64,000 nt of DNA from Bradyrhizobium diversitatis (GTDB taxonomy: Bacteria > Pseudomonadota > Alphaproteobacteria > Rhizobiales > Xanthobacteraceae). The DNA is taken from NCBI RefSeq assembly GCF_016031635.1, contig NZ_JACEGD010000001.1, forward strand, positions 274,315 to 338,314, read 5' to 3'. How positions within the stretch are numbered: the stretch's first letter is position 1; each line of letters begins with the position of its first letter. Of the stretch, positions 17,399 to 25,554 are shown one piece after another. A model generated the notes under the pieces. The model saw nothing but the letters and a program-made list of their open reading frames with translations, was not told the origin of the DNA and searched no databases. A program made the position numbers and the translations under genes.

Positions 17399-18478
17399 TT
17401 GGACAAGCGAGCGGAAAGCGTCGAGATCAGGTCCGCGAGCAAGGCGTATGGCGCCGTTCGCGCCCTGGACGACGTGTCCCTCGATGTCGGCGCCGGCGAG
17501 TTCGTCTCGCTGCTCGGTCCCTCAGGTTCCGGCAAGACCACGCTGCTCGGCATTCTCGGCGGCTTCATCCTGCCATCGTCGGGCTCGATCCATTTCGGCG
17601 GCCGCGACGTCACCTATATGCCGCCGCACAAGCGCGACATCGGGGTCGTGTTCCAGAACTACGCGCTGTTCCCGCATATGAGCGTCGGCGAGAACGTCGC
17701 CTTTCCGTTGCGCGCGCGGCGGCTGCCCAAGGCGACCTGGCCGGAGAAGGTGCGTGCGTCGCTCGCGATGGTGGGGCTCGCCGGCTATGAGGAGCGCGGC
17801 ATCGCGCAGCTCTCGGGCGGCCAGCGCCAGCGCGTGGCCCTGGCCCGCGCGATAATCTTCGAGCCGCGCCTGATTCTGATGGACGAGCCACTCTCGGCGC
17901 TCGACAAGCAGCTGCGCGAATCCATGCAGATCGAACTGCGGGCGCTGCACAAGCGCATCGGTGCCACCATCATCTACGTCACGCATGACCAGCGCGAGGC
18001 GCTGACCATGAGCGACCGCGTCGCCGTGATGAAGGACGGCCGGCTGATCCAGATCGACACACCCGAGCGGCTGCACGACCATCCCGCCGATTCCTTCGTG
18101 GCCAGCTTCATCGGCGAGGCGACCATGCTCCCGGTCCGCCGCGTCGACGCCTCCAGCGTCGCACTCGGCAATGTGCTGCTGCGCAGTGCGCGCGCCCTTC
18201 CCGATGGCGACGCCCTGATGCTGGCGGTGCACAGCGAAAAGCTGCTGATCGACGACGGCGCGCAGGATCCCGCCTGCAACCGGCTGACCGGGACGGTCAC
18301 CGACATCGTCTATCAGGGCGAGAGCCTGCGCATCTTCCTGGCGCTGGAAGGCGGCATCGAGCTCAGCCTGCGCCAGCCGGCCTATCACCAGGCCTACAGC
18401 CGGATTCCGCCGCTCGGCGGCGGCCTCACCGTCACCCTCCACCCCGAAGACACCATCGTGGTGCCCCGGGTGGACTGA
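17399..18478 (+). CDS. Polyamine-type ABC transporter ATP-binding protein (PotA-like)
   Basis: ABC ATPase of 359 residues with Walker A GPSGSGKTT (about 40-48), Q-loop VFQNYALFPHMSV, signature LSGGQRQRVALARA (about 138), Walker B LILMDEPLSALDK (about 158) and the H-loop YVTHDQREAL. A TOBE-type C-terminal domain (about 270-359) marks the spermidine/putrescine importer group. The start is TTG at 17399 after GGTGAGG; no in-frame ATG gives a full N-terminus. First gene of a six-gene operon with HAD hydrolase, amine oxidase, binding protein and two permeases. The regulator once present upstream is truncated. Confidence 0.9.
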   Translation: MDKRAESVEIRSASKAYGAVRALDDVSLDVGAGEFVSLLGPSGSGKTTLLGILGGFILPSSGSIHFGGRDVTYMPPHKRDIGVVFQNYALFPHMSVGENVAFPLRARRLPKATWPEKVRASLAMVGLAGYEERGIAQLSGGQRQRVALARAIIFEPRLILMDEPLSALDKQLRESMQIELRALHKRIGATIIYVTHDQREALTMSDRVAVMKDGRLIQIDTPERLHDHPADSFVASFIGEATMLPVRRVDASSVALGNVLLRSARALPDGDALMLAVHSEKLLIDDGAQDPACNRLTGTVTDIVYQGESLRIFLALEGGIELSLRQPAYHQAYSRIPPLGGGLTVTLHPEDTIVVPRVD

Positions 18479-18512
18479 ACCCACGTCCGTTCAACCGAGA
18501 GAAGAAACGACC

Positions 18513-19229
18513 ATGTCCAGCCCAGCCGCATTCAGCCATTTCAAGGTCCTCACCTTCGACGTCGTCGGCACCTTGATCGATTTCGAGAGTGGCGTCCTTG
18601 CCGCGGTGCGCCGGATTTCGGGCAAGACCCCGGCCGAGCTCAGCGATGACCGGATCTTCGAGCCCTACAAGCGCGGCCGCGACAGGCACTATGGGCGCTC
18701 GAGCGAGGCGATGTTCCACGTCTATCGCCATCTCGCCCAGGAGCTGGGTCTGCCGGCCGATGATGCCGCCTGCGATGCATTCCAGCTCTCGGTGCTGCGC
18801 TGGGGCCCCTTCGCCGATTCCGTCGAGGCCCTGAAGCGCCTGCGCACCAGATTCCGCCTGGTCGCGATGACCAACGCCGACCGCGTCGCGCTGTCCGCCT
18901 ACGCCCATGCACTCGGCGATCCCTTCGACGACACCGTATGCGCCGACGATACGGGCGTCGCCAAGCCGAACCCCGAGTTCTTCGCCTACAACAAGGGGCG
19001 GCAGTCCGCCTTCGGCTACAAGCAGTCCGACATATTGCACGTCGCGCAGAGCCAGTATCACGACATCGGAATCGCCCGGAAGCTCGGCTACAAGGTTTGC
19101 TGGATCGAGCGCCGCCAGGGCATCGCCGGGTTCGGCGGCACGCCGGCTGTGGAGACGTTGACCCGGCCGGACTTCCATTTCCCGACCTTGAAAGCGCTGG
19201 CCGATGCGGCCATCGGGCCGACGGCGTAA
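18513..19229 (+). CDS. HAD-superfamily hydrolase, haloacid dehalogenase type II-like
   Basis: HAD hydrolase of 238 residues. Motif I is FDVVGTLIDFE (residues 14-24, nucleophilic Asp; the usual second Asp is Val, as in 2-haloacid dehalogenases). Motif II is AMTNADR (about 113), the motif III lysine lies in GVAKPNPEFF, and motif IV is HVAQSQYHDI. Length fits L-2-haloacid dehalogenase-like proteins. Embedded between the ATPase and the FAD oxidase of a polyamine-type uptake operon, so it may act on a phosphorylated or halogenated intermediate of that substrate. The true activity is unknown. Confidence 0.8.
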   Translation: MSSPAAFSHFKVLTFDVVGTLIDFESGVLAAVRRISGKTPAELSDDRIFEPYKRGRDRHYGRSSEAMFHVYRHLAQELGLPADDAACDAFQLSVLRWGPFADSVEALKRLRTRFRLVAMTNADRVALSAYAHALGDPFDDTVCADDTGVAKPNPEFFAYNKGRQSAFGYKQSDILHVAQSQYHDIGIARKLGYKVCWIERRQGIAGFGGTPAVETLTRPDFHFPTLKALADAAIGPTA

Positions 19230-19245
19230 GGACGTGAACGTGGGC

Positions 19246-20553
19246 ATGACAGGGGAGTGGAGCGCGCTGCCATCGGCCAACTCGCTGTGGGCTGCCACGG
19301 CGGAGCCGGCGCGCGACTTTCCGGTGTTCGCGGGCGAGCATCAGGCGGACGTGGTGATCATCGGTGCGGGCTATACCGGCCTGTCCGCTGCGCACCACAT
19401 CGCCCAAAGCGGCCTGTCACCGGTCGTGCTGGAAGCCAACCGTCCCGGCTGGGGCGCGAGCGGACGCAATGGCGGGGTGATCACCGCGAAATTCCGGCTG
19501 TCGTTCCGGCAGATCGACGCCGTGCATGGCCGCGACATGGCGCGGCGCATGTACGAGATCGCGCATGAATCGACCGACATCGTCGAGGAGCTCGTCTCCG
19601 AATTCGGCATCACCAGCGCGAACCTGACGCGCACGGGCCAGGTCAAGGCCGCGCACAACGAGACGACGCTGCGGGCCGCGATCGACGAGGCCAACTGGAT
19701 GACGCGCGAGATGGGCTCGGCCGAGGTCCGCATCCTCGACAGGGGCGGCGTGCGCGAGGAGACCGGCTCGGACGTCTTCGTCGGCGGCGTGCTCAACCCA
19801 GGCTCGGGCGGCATTCATCCGCTGAACTATCTGCGCGGCCTCGCCGACGGCCTGGCGCGCAGGGGCGTTCCGATCTTTCAGGAATCGCCGGTGATGAAGC
19901 TCCGGCGGGATACCGACGGCATCGTCGCCGAGACGCCGCGAGGCGTCGTGCTGGCCAGGCAGGCGATCATCGCCACCAACAGCTATTCCGACCTCACCGG
20001 TGCGACGGCGCGTCTGCAGCGCACACTGATCCCGTTCCGCAGCGCCATCATCGCAACCGATGAACTGCCGCGTAACCTCGCCGGAAAGTTGATGCCGACG
20101 AGCCGCACCTACACCGAGACCAAGCGCATGATGCGCTGGTTCCGCATGGTCGACAACCGCGTGATCTTCGGCGGCCGCGGCGCCTTCGGCAAGCAGGACT
20201 CGCACGCCGCATTCGATGCGCTGCGCAAGGCCATGGTCGGCATCTTCCCCGATCTCGCCGACGTTCCGCTCGCCTACACTTGGTCCGGACTCGTCGGCAT
20301 GACGCTGGATTCGGTGCCGCATATCGGCCGGCTCGACGACCGCACGCTGTTCTCGGTCGGCTACAACGGCGCCGGCGTCGCGATGTCGAGCCTGATGGGC
20401 CGCTATCTCGCCGCCCTCGTGCGCGGCGAGACGCCCGAGCTGGCGCTGCTCGATGCGCGGCGCATGAAAGCGATCCCGTTCTATCCGCTGCGCGAGCCAG
20501 CCGTCCGCATGGTCGCCGGCTGGTATCAGTTTCTCGACGCGATCGGTCAGTGA
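19246..20553 (+). CDS. FAD-dependent amine oxidoreductase (PuuB/gamma-glutamylputrescine oxidase-like)
   Basis: DAO-fold flavoprotein of about 435 residues. The dinucleotide-binding motif VIIGAGYTGLSAAHHIA lies near residue 36, followed by GWGASGRNGG, the PuuB/OrdL-type flavin-contact segment. C-terminal motifs are TWSGLVGMTLDSVPHIG and GYNGAGVAMSSLMG. The start is ambiguous: GTG 19240 has the better spacing to AAGGA (19228-19232), while ATG 19246 gives the canonical N-terminus; the difference is two residues. In a polyamine-type ABC operon the likely role is oxidative deamination of an imported amine or glutamylated amine. Confidence 0.85.
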   Translation: MTGEWSALPSANSLWAATAEPARDFPVFAGEHQADVVIIGAGYTGLSAAHHIAQSGLSPVVLEANRPGWGASGRNGGVITAKFRLSFRQIDAVHGRDMARRMYEIAHESTDIVEELVSEFGITSANLTRTGQVKAAHNETTLRAAIDEANWMTREMGSAEVRILDRGGVREETGSDVFVGGVLNPGSGGIHPLNYLRGLADGLARRGVPIFQESPVMKLRRDTDGIVAETPRGVVLARQAIIATNSYSDLTGATARLQRTLIPFRSAIIATDELPRNLAGKLMPTSRTYTETKRMMRWFRMVDNRVIFGGRGAFGKQDSHAAFDALRKAMVGIFPDLADVPLAYTWSGLVGMTLDSVPHIGRLDDRTLFSVGYNGAGVAMSSLMGRYLAALVRGETPELALLDARRMKAIPFYPLREPAVRMVAGWYQFLDAIGQ

Positions 20554-20582
20554 CGTTTTTTTTGACGATGGAGGAGGCGAGG

Positions 20583-21632
20583 ATGATGACGACACGGACT
20601 TTTGGACTGGGCTGTGCCGTAGCGGGCGCAATTGCCCTCGGCGGCACGGCGGCGGATGCCGCCGAGCAGATCACCTTCGTCTCGCAGGGCGGCGCCTATC
20701 AGCAGGCGCAGACGGTGGCGGTCCTCGATCCCTCCGCCAAGAAGCTCGGCATCACCATCAACCAGGATTCCATTCCCGATGCCTGGCCTGCGATCAAGAC
20801 CCAGGTCGGCAGCGGCAAGCCGATCTGGGACGTGGTCGACACGCCAACCGGCTATTGCTTGCGCGGTGGCGAGCAGGGGCTGATCGAGAAGCTCGACTTC
20901 TCGAGGATCCCGAACGCGGCGGCGATGCCGGAGGCCTATCGTAGCCCATATTCGATCTCCTACGAGTTCTATTCGAGCGTGCTGGCCTACAGCCAGAAGA
21001 TCTTCCCGAAGGACGCGCCGAACAGCTGGGCCGATTTCTGGGACGTCAAGAAATTTCCAGGCCGCCGGGCGCTGCGCAACCACCCGATCGCCACGCTCGA
21101 GGCGGCGCTGATGGCCGACGGCGTCGCGCCGGACAAGCTCTATCCGCTCGACGTCGACCGCGCCTTCAAGAAGCTGGAGGAGATCAAGCCGCACATCACG
21201 GTGTGGTGGACCTCGGGCGCGCAGTCGGCGCAGCTGCTCAACGACGGCGAGGTCGATATCGAGATGGCTTGGAACGGCCGCGTCAGCGCGCTCGCCAAGG
21301 AAGGCGCCAAGGTCGCCTTCACCTACAACCAGGGCATTCTGCAGAGCACCTCGCTCTGCATCCTCAAGGGCGCACCGAACCTCGACACGGCCGTGAAATT
21401 CCTCAACGAGGCCGTCGATCCCGTGCATCAGGCCAATCTGCCGCTCCACATCGACTACGGCCCGGGCAATCCCAAGGCATTCGAGACCGGCGTGATCAAG
21501 CCGGAGCGCGCCGCACAATTGCCGAGCGAACCGGCGAATGCAGCCAGGCAGGCGCTGATGTCCTACGCCTGGTGGTCCTCGCCGGCCGGTGAAGCCGCCG
21601 AGAAGCGCTGGGCGTCGTTCCTGCAGAAGTAG
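20583..21632 (+). CDS. Polyamine-type ABC transporter substrate-binding protein (PotD-like)
   Basis: Periplasmic binding protein of 349 residues. The signal peptide covers about residues 1-27 (cleavage near TAADAAEQ). The mature start ITFVSQGGAYQQAQ and the WDVVDTPTGYCLRGGEQGLI block are typical of the PotD/PotF-like group. A GGAGGAGGCGAGG stretch precedes the paired ATG codons at 20583/20586. Two permease genes follow. Ligand identity is uncertain; the flanking oxidase suggests an amine. Confidence 0.88.
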   Translation: MMTTRTFGLGCAVAGAIALGGTAADAAEQITFVSQGGAYQQAQTVAVLDPSAKKLGITINQDSIPDAWPAIKTQVGSGKPIWDVVDTPTGYCLRGGEQGLIEKLDFSRIPNAAAMPEAYRSPYSISYEFYSSVLAYSQKIFPKDAPNSWADFWDVKKFPGRRALRNHPIATLEAALMADGVAPDKLYPLDVDRAFKKLEEIKPHITVWWTSGAQSAQLLNDGEVDIEMAWNGRVSALAKEGAKVAFTYNQGILQSTSLCILKGAPNLDTAVKFLNEAVDPVHQANLPLHIDYGPGNPKAFETGVIKPERAAQLPSEPANAARQALMSYAWWSSPAGEAAEKRWASFLQK

Positions 21633-21731
21633 GTCGAGCGAAGAAATGAGCCGTAGGAGCAGCCGCACCGATTCTCCTCTCCCTCTCCCGGCTGTGGAAG
21701 AGGTCCAGCAACCGAGAGCAGCGAGGCCGCG

Positions 21732-22601
21732 TTGAAGAGATCAGTGCCCGATCCATCAGAGCAGCATCGGCGCCGCGAGAACGGGCTGATGCTGGCGCTG
21801 GTGTCGCCGGCGCTGCTCGTGATCCTGCTCCTGATCGTGCTGCCGGTCGGCTGGCTGGCCTGGCAATCGGTCTATCAGGACGGCTTCACGCTGGAACATT
21901 ATCGCCGCGTCCTCACCGAGGCCATCTACTGGCGCAGCTTCGCGCTGACCTTCGAGATCAGCCTCGCGGTGACCGTCATCGCGCTGCTGCTCGGCTATCC
22001 CGTGGCGTATCTCGCCAACTCCGTGCCGAAGGGATGGAGCATCCTCATCCTGTCGCTGGTCGTGCTGCCGTTCTGGACCAGCGTGTTGGTCCGCGCCTAT
22101 GCGTGGCTGGCACTGCTGCAGCGGTCCGGCGTGATCAACCAGTTTCTGCGCTATCTCGACGTCATCAGCGAACCGCTCGCGCTGGTCCACAACACGTTCG
22201 GCACGGTCGTCGCAACCGTGCACATCCTGCTGCCGTTCATGGTGCTGCCGCTCTATGCGACCATGCAGAAGATCCCCGGCGATCTGATGCAGGCCGGCGC
22301 CAGCCTCGGTGCGAGCCCGACGCTGACCTTCGTGCGGGTCTTCCTGCCGCTGTCGCTGCCGGGTGTACTCGCGGGCTGCACCATGGTGTTCGTGCTCTGC
22401 CTCGGCTTCTACATCACGCCGGAGCTGCTCGGCGGCGGCCGCACGGTGATGGTGTCGATGCTGGTCAGCCGAAATGTCGAGCTCTACAACCAGTTCGGCG
22501 CTGCAAGCGCCGTGGCCGTGGTGCTGCTTCTGAGCGTGCTCTTGATCTTCGTCGTCGTCGGCCGCTTCGTCGCGCTCGATCGCATCCTGGGGCAGAAATG
22601 A
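21732..22601 (+). CDS. Polyamine-type ABC transporter permease (PotB-like)
   Basis: Inner-membrane permease of 289 residues with about six transmembrane segments. The EAA loop appears as LMQAGASLGASPTLTFVRV. The start is read as TTG 21732 (KRSVPDPSEQH...), the longest frame with a cytoplasmic N-terminus before the first membrane helix; ATG 21789 would cut into helix 1. The stop overlaps the ATG of the second permease (ATGA at 22598), so the two are translationally coupled. The 99 bp before it contain only spacer sequence. Confidence 0.87.
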   Translation: MKRSVPDPSEQHRRRENGLMLALVSPALLVILLLIVLPVGWLAWQSVYQDGFTLEHYRRVLTEAIYWRSFALTFEISLAVTVIALLLGYPVAYLANSVPKGWSILILSLVVLPFWTSVLVRAYAWLALLQRSGVINQFLRYLDVISEPLALVHNTFGTVVATVHILLPFMVLPLYATMQKIPGDLMQAGASLGASPTLTFVRVFLPLSLPGVLAGCTMVFVLCLGFYITPELLGGGRTVMVSMLVSRNVELYNQFGAASAVAVVLLLSVLLIFVVVGRFVALDRILGQK

Positions 22602-23383
22602 CGCGCCTCTCGCCCGCACGGATTGCGCTCTATGTGGTCAGCGCCCTGGTGCTGGTCTATCTGATCCTGCCGGTTCTGATCATCGCGCCGATCTCGTTCT
22701 CCAGCGCGCGGTTCCTGACCTTCCCGCCACCCTCGTTCTCGCTGCGCTGGTATCAGCAATATTTCGCCAATCCCGCCTGGATGCAGGCGACGCGGGTGAC
22801 GCTCACGCTCGCGCTGCTGACGGTGCTGATTGCAACGCCGCTCGGCGTCGCCGCCGCCTATGCCATCAGCCAATCGAAGCTGCGCATCATGCGCATCATC
22901 CATCTGGCGCTGCTGCTGCCGCTGGTGGTGCCGATCATCATCATCGCGGTCGGGATCTTCTTCGTCTACGCCAGGGTCGGCCTCGTGGCGACCATGCCGG
23001 GCCTGGTGCTGGCGAACGTGATGCTGGGCCTGCCGTACGTCGTCATCTCGGTCCTGGCTGGCCTGCAGAGCTTCGATCCGGCGCAGGAGATGGTGGCGCG
23101 CAGCCTCGGCATGAACCGGCTGCGCAGCTTCTTCGCGGTGACCTTGCCGCAGATCAAGTCCAGCGTGATCGCCGGCGGCGTCTTCGCCTTCATCTCGGCG
23201 ATGGACGAGACCATCGTCGCCTTGTTCATCTCCGGTGGCCAGTACCAGCCGCTGACCAAGCGCATGTTCACCGCGCTGCGCGACGAGATCGACCCGACCA
23301 TCGCAGCGATCTCGACGCTGATGACGGCGGCGTCCTTCATGCTGGTGCTGCTGGCGAGCGCGCGGCAGCGGAGGAATTCTTAA
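22598..23383 (+). CDS. Polyamine-type ABC transporter permease (PotC-like)
   Basis: Second permease, 261 residues, six membrane segments. The cytoplasmic EAA loop (EMVARSLGMNRLRSFFAVTLP) is typical of the PotC group. The ATG overlaps the preceding stop. It completes the importer formed by the ATPase, the binding protein and the first permease. A GC-rich hairpin follows the stop, suggesting the operon ends here. Confidence 0.88.
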   Translation: MTRLSPARIALYVVSALVLVYLILPVLIIAPISFSSARFLTFPPPSFSLRWYQQYFANPAWMQATRVTLTLALLTVLIATPLGVAAAYAISQSKLRIMRIIHLALLLPLVVPIIIIAVGIFFVYARVGLVATMPGLVLANVMLGLPYVVISVLAGLQSFDPAQEMVARSLGMNRLRSFFAVTLPQIKSSVIAGGVFAFISAMDETIVALFISGGQYQPLTKRMFTALRDEIDPTIAAISTLMTAASFMLVLLASARQRRNS

Positions 23384-23384
23384 G

Positions 23385-23406
23385 GCGCCCGGCGTTCGGG
23401 GGGCGC
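23385..23406 (+). terminator. GC-rich hairpin after the ABC operon
   Basis: GCGCCC (23385-23390) pairs with GGGCGC (23401-23406) across a 10-base loop directly after the permease stop. There is no T-run, so intrinsic termination is uncertain; it may instead stabilise the 3' end. Confidence 0.3.
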
Positions 23407-23511
23407 AGCGATTGATCGCGGCGATGGAAACAGCATCCTGCTACTGAACGAGATCGGCCCCACCCAATTGATGGAGCGCGTAGCGCCGCAATCTCTGAGC
23501 ACACGCCGGCG

Positions 23512-23525
23512 TTGATCTGGATCAA
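23512..23525 (+). promoter_or_regulatory. FixK/FNR-type box
   Basis: TTGATCTGGATCAA matches TTGAT-N4-ATCAA perfectly, and the symmetry extends to GCGTTGATC/GATCAACGC. If bound as a class II site centred at -40.5, transcription would begin near 23559, 72 bp ahead of the likely start codon at 23631. This is the standard site for FixK2-type activators under low oxygen in Bradyrhizobium. Confidence 0.75.
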
Positions 23526-23630
23526 CGCGAGCTCTTGACCGGCGTGGCTTCCTTGCGTTTACCGAACATGCCGGAGAACCTTTGCATGGACCAGATTGCG
23601 TCGGGCGCGGCATTGGGAGCGGAGACAGAC

Positions 23631-24002
23631 ATGAATGCGACCATATTTTCGCTTGCGCTGCTGGCGAGTTCCTCGTTGTTAGAGGTCTCGGACAAAGTTC
23701 CGGAGCTGAAAGTCGAAGCTCTATGCAAGGCGACGTCCGAGACGGACAAGGCGATGGGATTGGCACTGCCGCAGAGCTTTTCCGACTGCATGCGCGACGA
23801 GACCACAGCGCAGCAGCAACTCGGCGAGATCTGGGCCGCGACGAAGCTCGCCGTCCGCGACGTATGCGAGGGCGAAGCGACAAGCGGCGGGAGCCAAAGC
23901 TACGTCGATCTACTCACCTGCATCCAGATGACGGGCGTTGCACCTGCGACAACGGCGATGCCCGCGCTCAGAGGCGCGAGCAAGAACCGAAGCAGGCAAT
24001 AG
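23631..24002 (+). CDS. Small exported protein of unknown function, FixK-box controlled
   Basis: Not recognised as a named family. The 123-residue product begins MNATIFSLALLASSSLLEV, a plausible Sec signal peptide. The mature part has cysteines in EALCKATSE, FSDCMRDE, RDVCEGEA and LLTCIQM, spaced as if forming two disulphides in a helical domain. GGAG precedes ATG 23631. Earlier in-frame ATG or TTG codons (23535, 23568, 23586) would hide the signal peptide, and 23535 lies before the predicted transcript start. The perfect FixK/FNR box upstream implies expression under low oxygen. It is next to the nitrogen-fixation remnant, so a periplasmic role in microaerobic metabolism is possible. Confidence 0.6.
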   Translation: MNATIFSLALLASSSLLEVSDKVPELKVEALCKATSETDKAMGLALPQSFSDCMRDETTAQQQLGEIWAATKLAVRDVCEGEATSGGSQSYVDLLTCIQMTGVAPATTAMPALRGASKNRSRQ

Positions 24003-24178
24003 GAAGCCATGCCTCGCGCGTGGCCGGGTTGCTTCTGTCCAGCCCATCGGCTCTGGGTCGATGCTTTCAACCTTGGTTCCCTTCACCAGACGGTCTGGCT
24101 GGTGCGCGACATTCCGCCGGCCCCGCCGCCTCCACGACGGCGGTGAGGGTATAAGATTCGTCATCATCGCATCGCGCC

Positions 24179-24475
24179 TTAGTGGTCAGGCGCCTCTTGC
24201 GCATACCTGATCATGGCGCCCGGGGGGCTGCTCAGCGAACGCAGCCGGGCTTCCGCGAGACCAGGAGCGGGATCGCCCGTCAGTGCGCTCCCGTGTACGC
24301 AGCGCGGCGGCTGTTCCTCCAGGATCCGTCGTACGGATTGGGAGCATCGTCCGCACCTGACGGTGCAGCCCAGGCAGTCATAGACCTGCGCGGCCGAAAA
24401 GAGCTCGTCGTCGGTCGAGCCGACCGCACCCCTGATGTCGTGATCGCTGATGATGTTGCAGGAGCAGACGATCAT
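24179..24475 (-). CDS. BFD-type [2Fe-2S] ferredoxin
   Basis: Small iron-sulphur protein of 98 residues resembling bacterioferritin-associated ferredoxin. The cluster ligands are the CSC pair in MIVCSCNIIS and the CGRC pair in GCTVRCGRCSQ, with extra cysteines at DCLGC. A tail of about 35 residues follows the BFD domain. The ATG at 24475 overlaps the yqeB-like stop, so the two are translationally coupled. BFD domains also occur in NifU and assimilatory nitrite reductases, and the operon begins at a sigma-54 promoter beside fixR-nifA. A role in electron or iron supply for nitrogen fixation is a reasonable inference. Confidence 0.8.
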   Translation of the reverse strand: MIVCSCNIISDHDIRGAVGSTDDELFSAAQVYDCLGCTVRCGRCSQSVRRILEEQPPRCVHGSALTGDPAPGLAEARLRSLSSPPGAMIRYAQEAPDH

Positions 24476-25308
24476 GCCGGATTCCGTTGCGTGATGCGAT
24501 ATGCGGTGTGGAGCTTGACGGCGGCGGCTGTTGCATTGGCAATGGCGCGCCCGCGCTGATCCGTGCCGGTCCATTGGGCGTGCCGTCCGCGCGGATCGAT
24601 TTCCAGCAACTTGACGCCGGCCGGAACTTCGCTGCCGTCGCGGGCGATGCCGCGCAGGATTCCGTCGCGCGGCGCGAGCACGGGAATGCCGGCGAGATGG
24701 CCGAGCACGAGATCCCGATAGACGCGGGTGCCGATCTCGACCGGCGTGTGCCAGCGTCCCGCGAACGGCGAATAGACGAAGCGCTCTGCGCCGACACCAC
24801 CCAGTGAACTCGCAACGCCATCGGCAGCGTCGGTCCAGCGAGCGTCGGTGACAGGCCCGATCTTGCCGGGCCGGGTCTCGACCGAGACGTCGCAATTGGA
24901 GTTCGATGAGAAGCCGGGCCCAAGTCCGATCGCGAGCCGGGCGAGCCGCCTGAGGTCGGGCGTGATCCGGCGCTTCTGCAGGCGCGCATCGATCAGAAGG
25001 TCGATGTGGCGGACCGGAAGCAGATCGAGCAGGCCGAGCCATGTGACCAGGATTTGTGCCGGCCGACGGAGCGCCTGATGGACCTGTACGCCGTCGTCGA
25101 CGCGCTCGGCGACAATGTCCTCGAGCTGCACGGTGTCCGTGAAGAGCGCGTCATGAAAGGCCATCTTGCGCCGAATCACCGGCGGATCCGGATCGTGTGA
25201 CATCACGACGCAATATCCGGCGCGCACGAGTTGGATGCCGATCGCGGATGCGATCTCATTGGTGCCGAGGATGACGGCAAGGAGTCGATGGTGGTTCGGC
25301 TGGGGCAT
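24472..25308 (-). CDS. yqeB: YqeB/EF2563-like molybdenum-hydroxylase accessory protein
   Basis: Protein of 278 residues resembling the YqeB (EF2563) family, associated with selenium-dependent molybdenum hydroxylase systems. It has a Rossmann-like start (LAVILGTNEIASAIGIQLVRAG), the conserved IRRKMAFHDALF segment, LLIDARLQKRR, AIGLGPGF, and the C-terminal DGILRGIARDG ... KLLEIDPRG block. Its biochemical role is not settled even in the family. Here it is the first gene of a minus-strand pair with a BFD ferredoxin, has a good sigma-54 promoter 60-75 bp upstream and diverges from fixR-nifA. That links it to molybdenum or nitrogenase metabolism rather than to a selenoenzyme. Confidence 0.75.
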   Translation of the reverse strand: MPQPNHHRLLAVILGTNEIASAIGIQLVRAGYCVVMSHDPDPPVIRRKMAFHDALFTDTVQLEDIVAERVDDGVQVHQALRRPAQILVTWLGLLDLLPVRHIDLLIDARLQKRRITPDLRRLARLAIGLGPGFSSNSNCDVSVETRPGKIGPVTDARWTDAADGVASSLGGVGAERFVYSPFAGRWHTPVEIGTRVYRDLVLGHLAGIPVLAPRDGILRGIARDGSEVPAGVKLLEIDPRGRHAQWTGTDQRGRAIANATAAAVKLHTAYRITQRNPA

Positions 25309-25366
25309 TTGAAACCACGTTTGCGGAGTAAGCGCAGCGAGATGTGATCAAGTTTGGAACAAGAAG

Positions 25367-25382
25367 AGCAAGAGCCGGGCCA
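25367..25382 (-). promoter_or_regulatory. Sigma-54 -24/-12 promoter for yqeB-bfd
   Basis: Read on the minus strand, TGGCCCGGCTCTTGCT matches the sigma-54 consensus TGGCAC-R-N4-TTGC-W at every position but one. GG and GC are separated by the required 10 bases. Transcription would start near 25356, about 48 bp before the yqeB start. The NifA-type site at 25501-25516 lies about 150 bp upstream of it, a normal enhancer distance. Confidence 0.75.
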
Positions 25383-25500
25383 TTTGGAATGATTGAAAAA
25401 CAGCTCTCAACCTCCGGCCGGCACTCGGAAAGGAGGTTTACGCCGTGACGGCGCCGCTTGGTTCGAAAGCCCACGCGTGCATGTCGCAAATCTGGCAGCG

Positions 25501-25516
25501 TGTCGCGAAGCCGACA
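25501..25516. promoter_or_regulatory. NifA upstream activator sequence TGT-N10-ACA
   Basis: TGT (25501-25503), ten bases, ACA (25514-25516): an exact NifA-type site. It lies between two divergent sigma-54 promoters, about 70 bp upstream of the predicted fixR start and 150 bp from that of yqeB. It could serve both, allowing NifA autoactivation as known for nifA operons. Confidence 0.7.
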
Positions 25517-25525
25517 TTCAGTCGT
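25511..25525 (+). promoter_or_regulatory. RegR-like box upstream of fixR
   Basis: CCGACATTCAGTCGT fits the Bradyrhizobium RegR consensus GNG(A/G)C(A/G)TTNNGNCGC with mismatches only at the first and last positions. Its centre is about 63 bp upstream of the predicted fixR transcription start, close to the -68 position known for the fixR-nifA operon of B. diazoefficiens. It overlaps the end of the TGT-N10-ACA site. Confidence 0.6.
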
Positions 25526-25554
25526 GAAAATTGCAGCGATCCGGCGGTGAAGCG

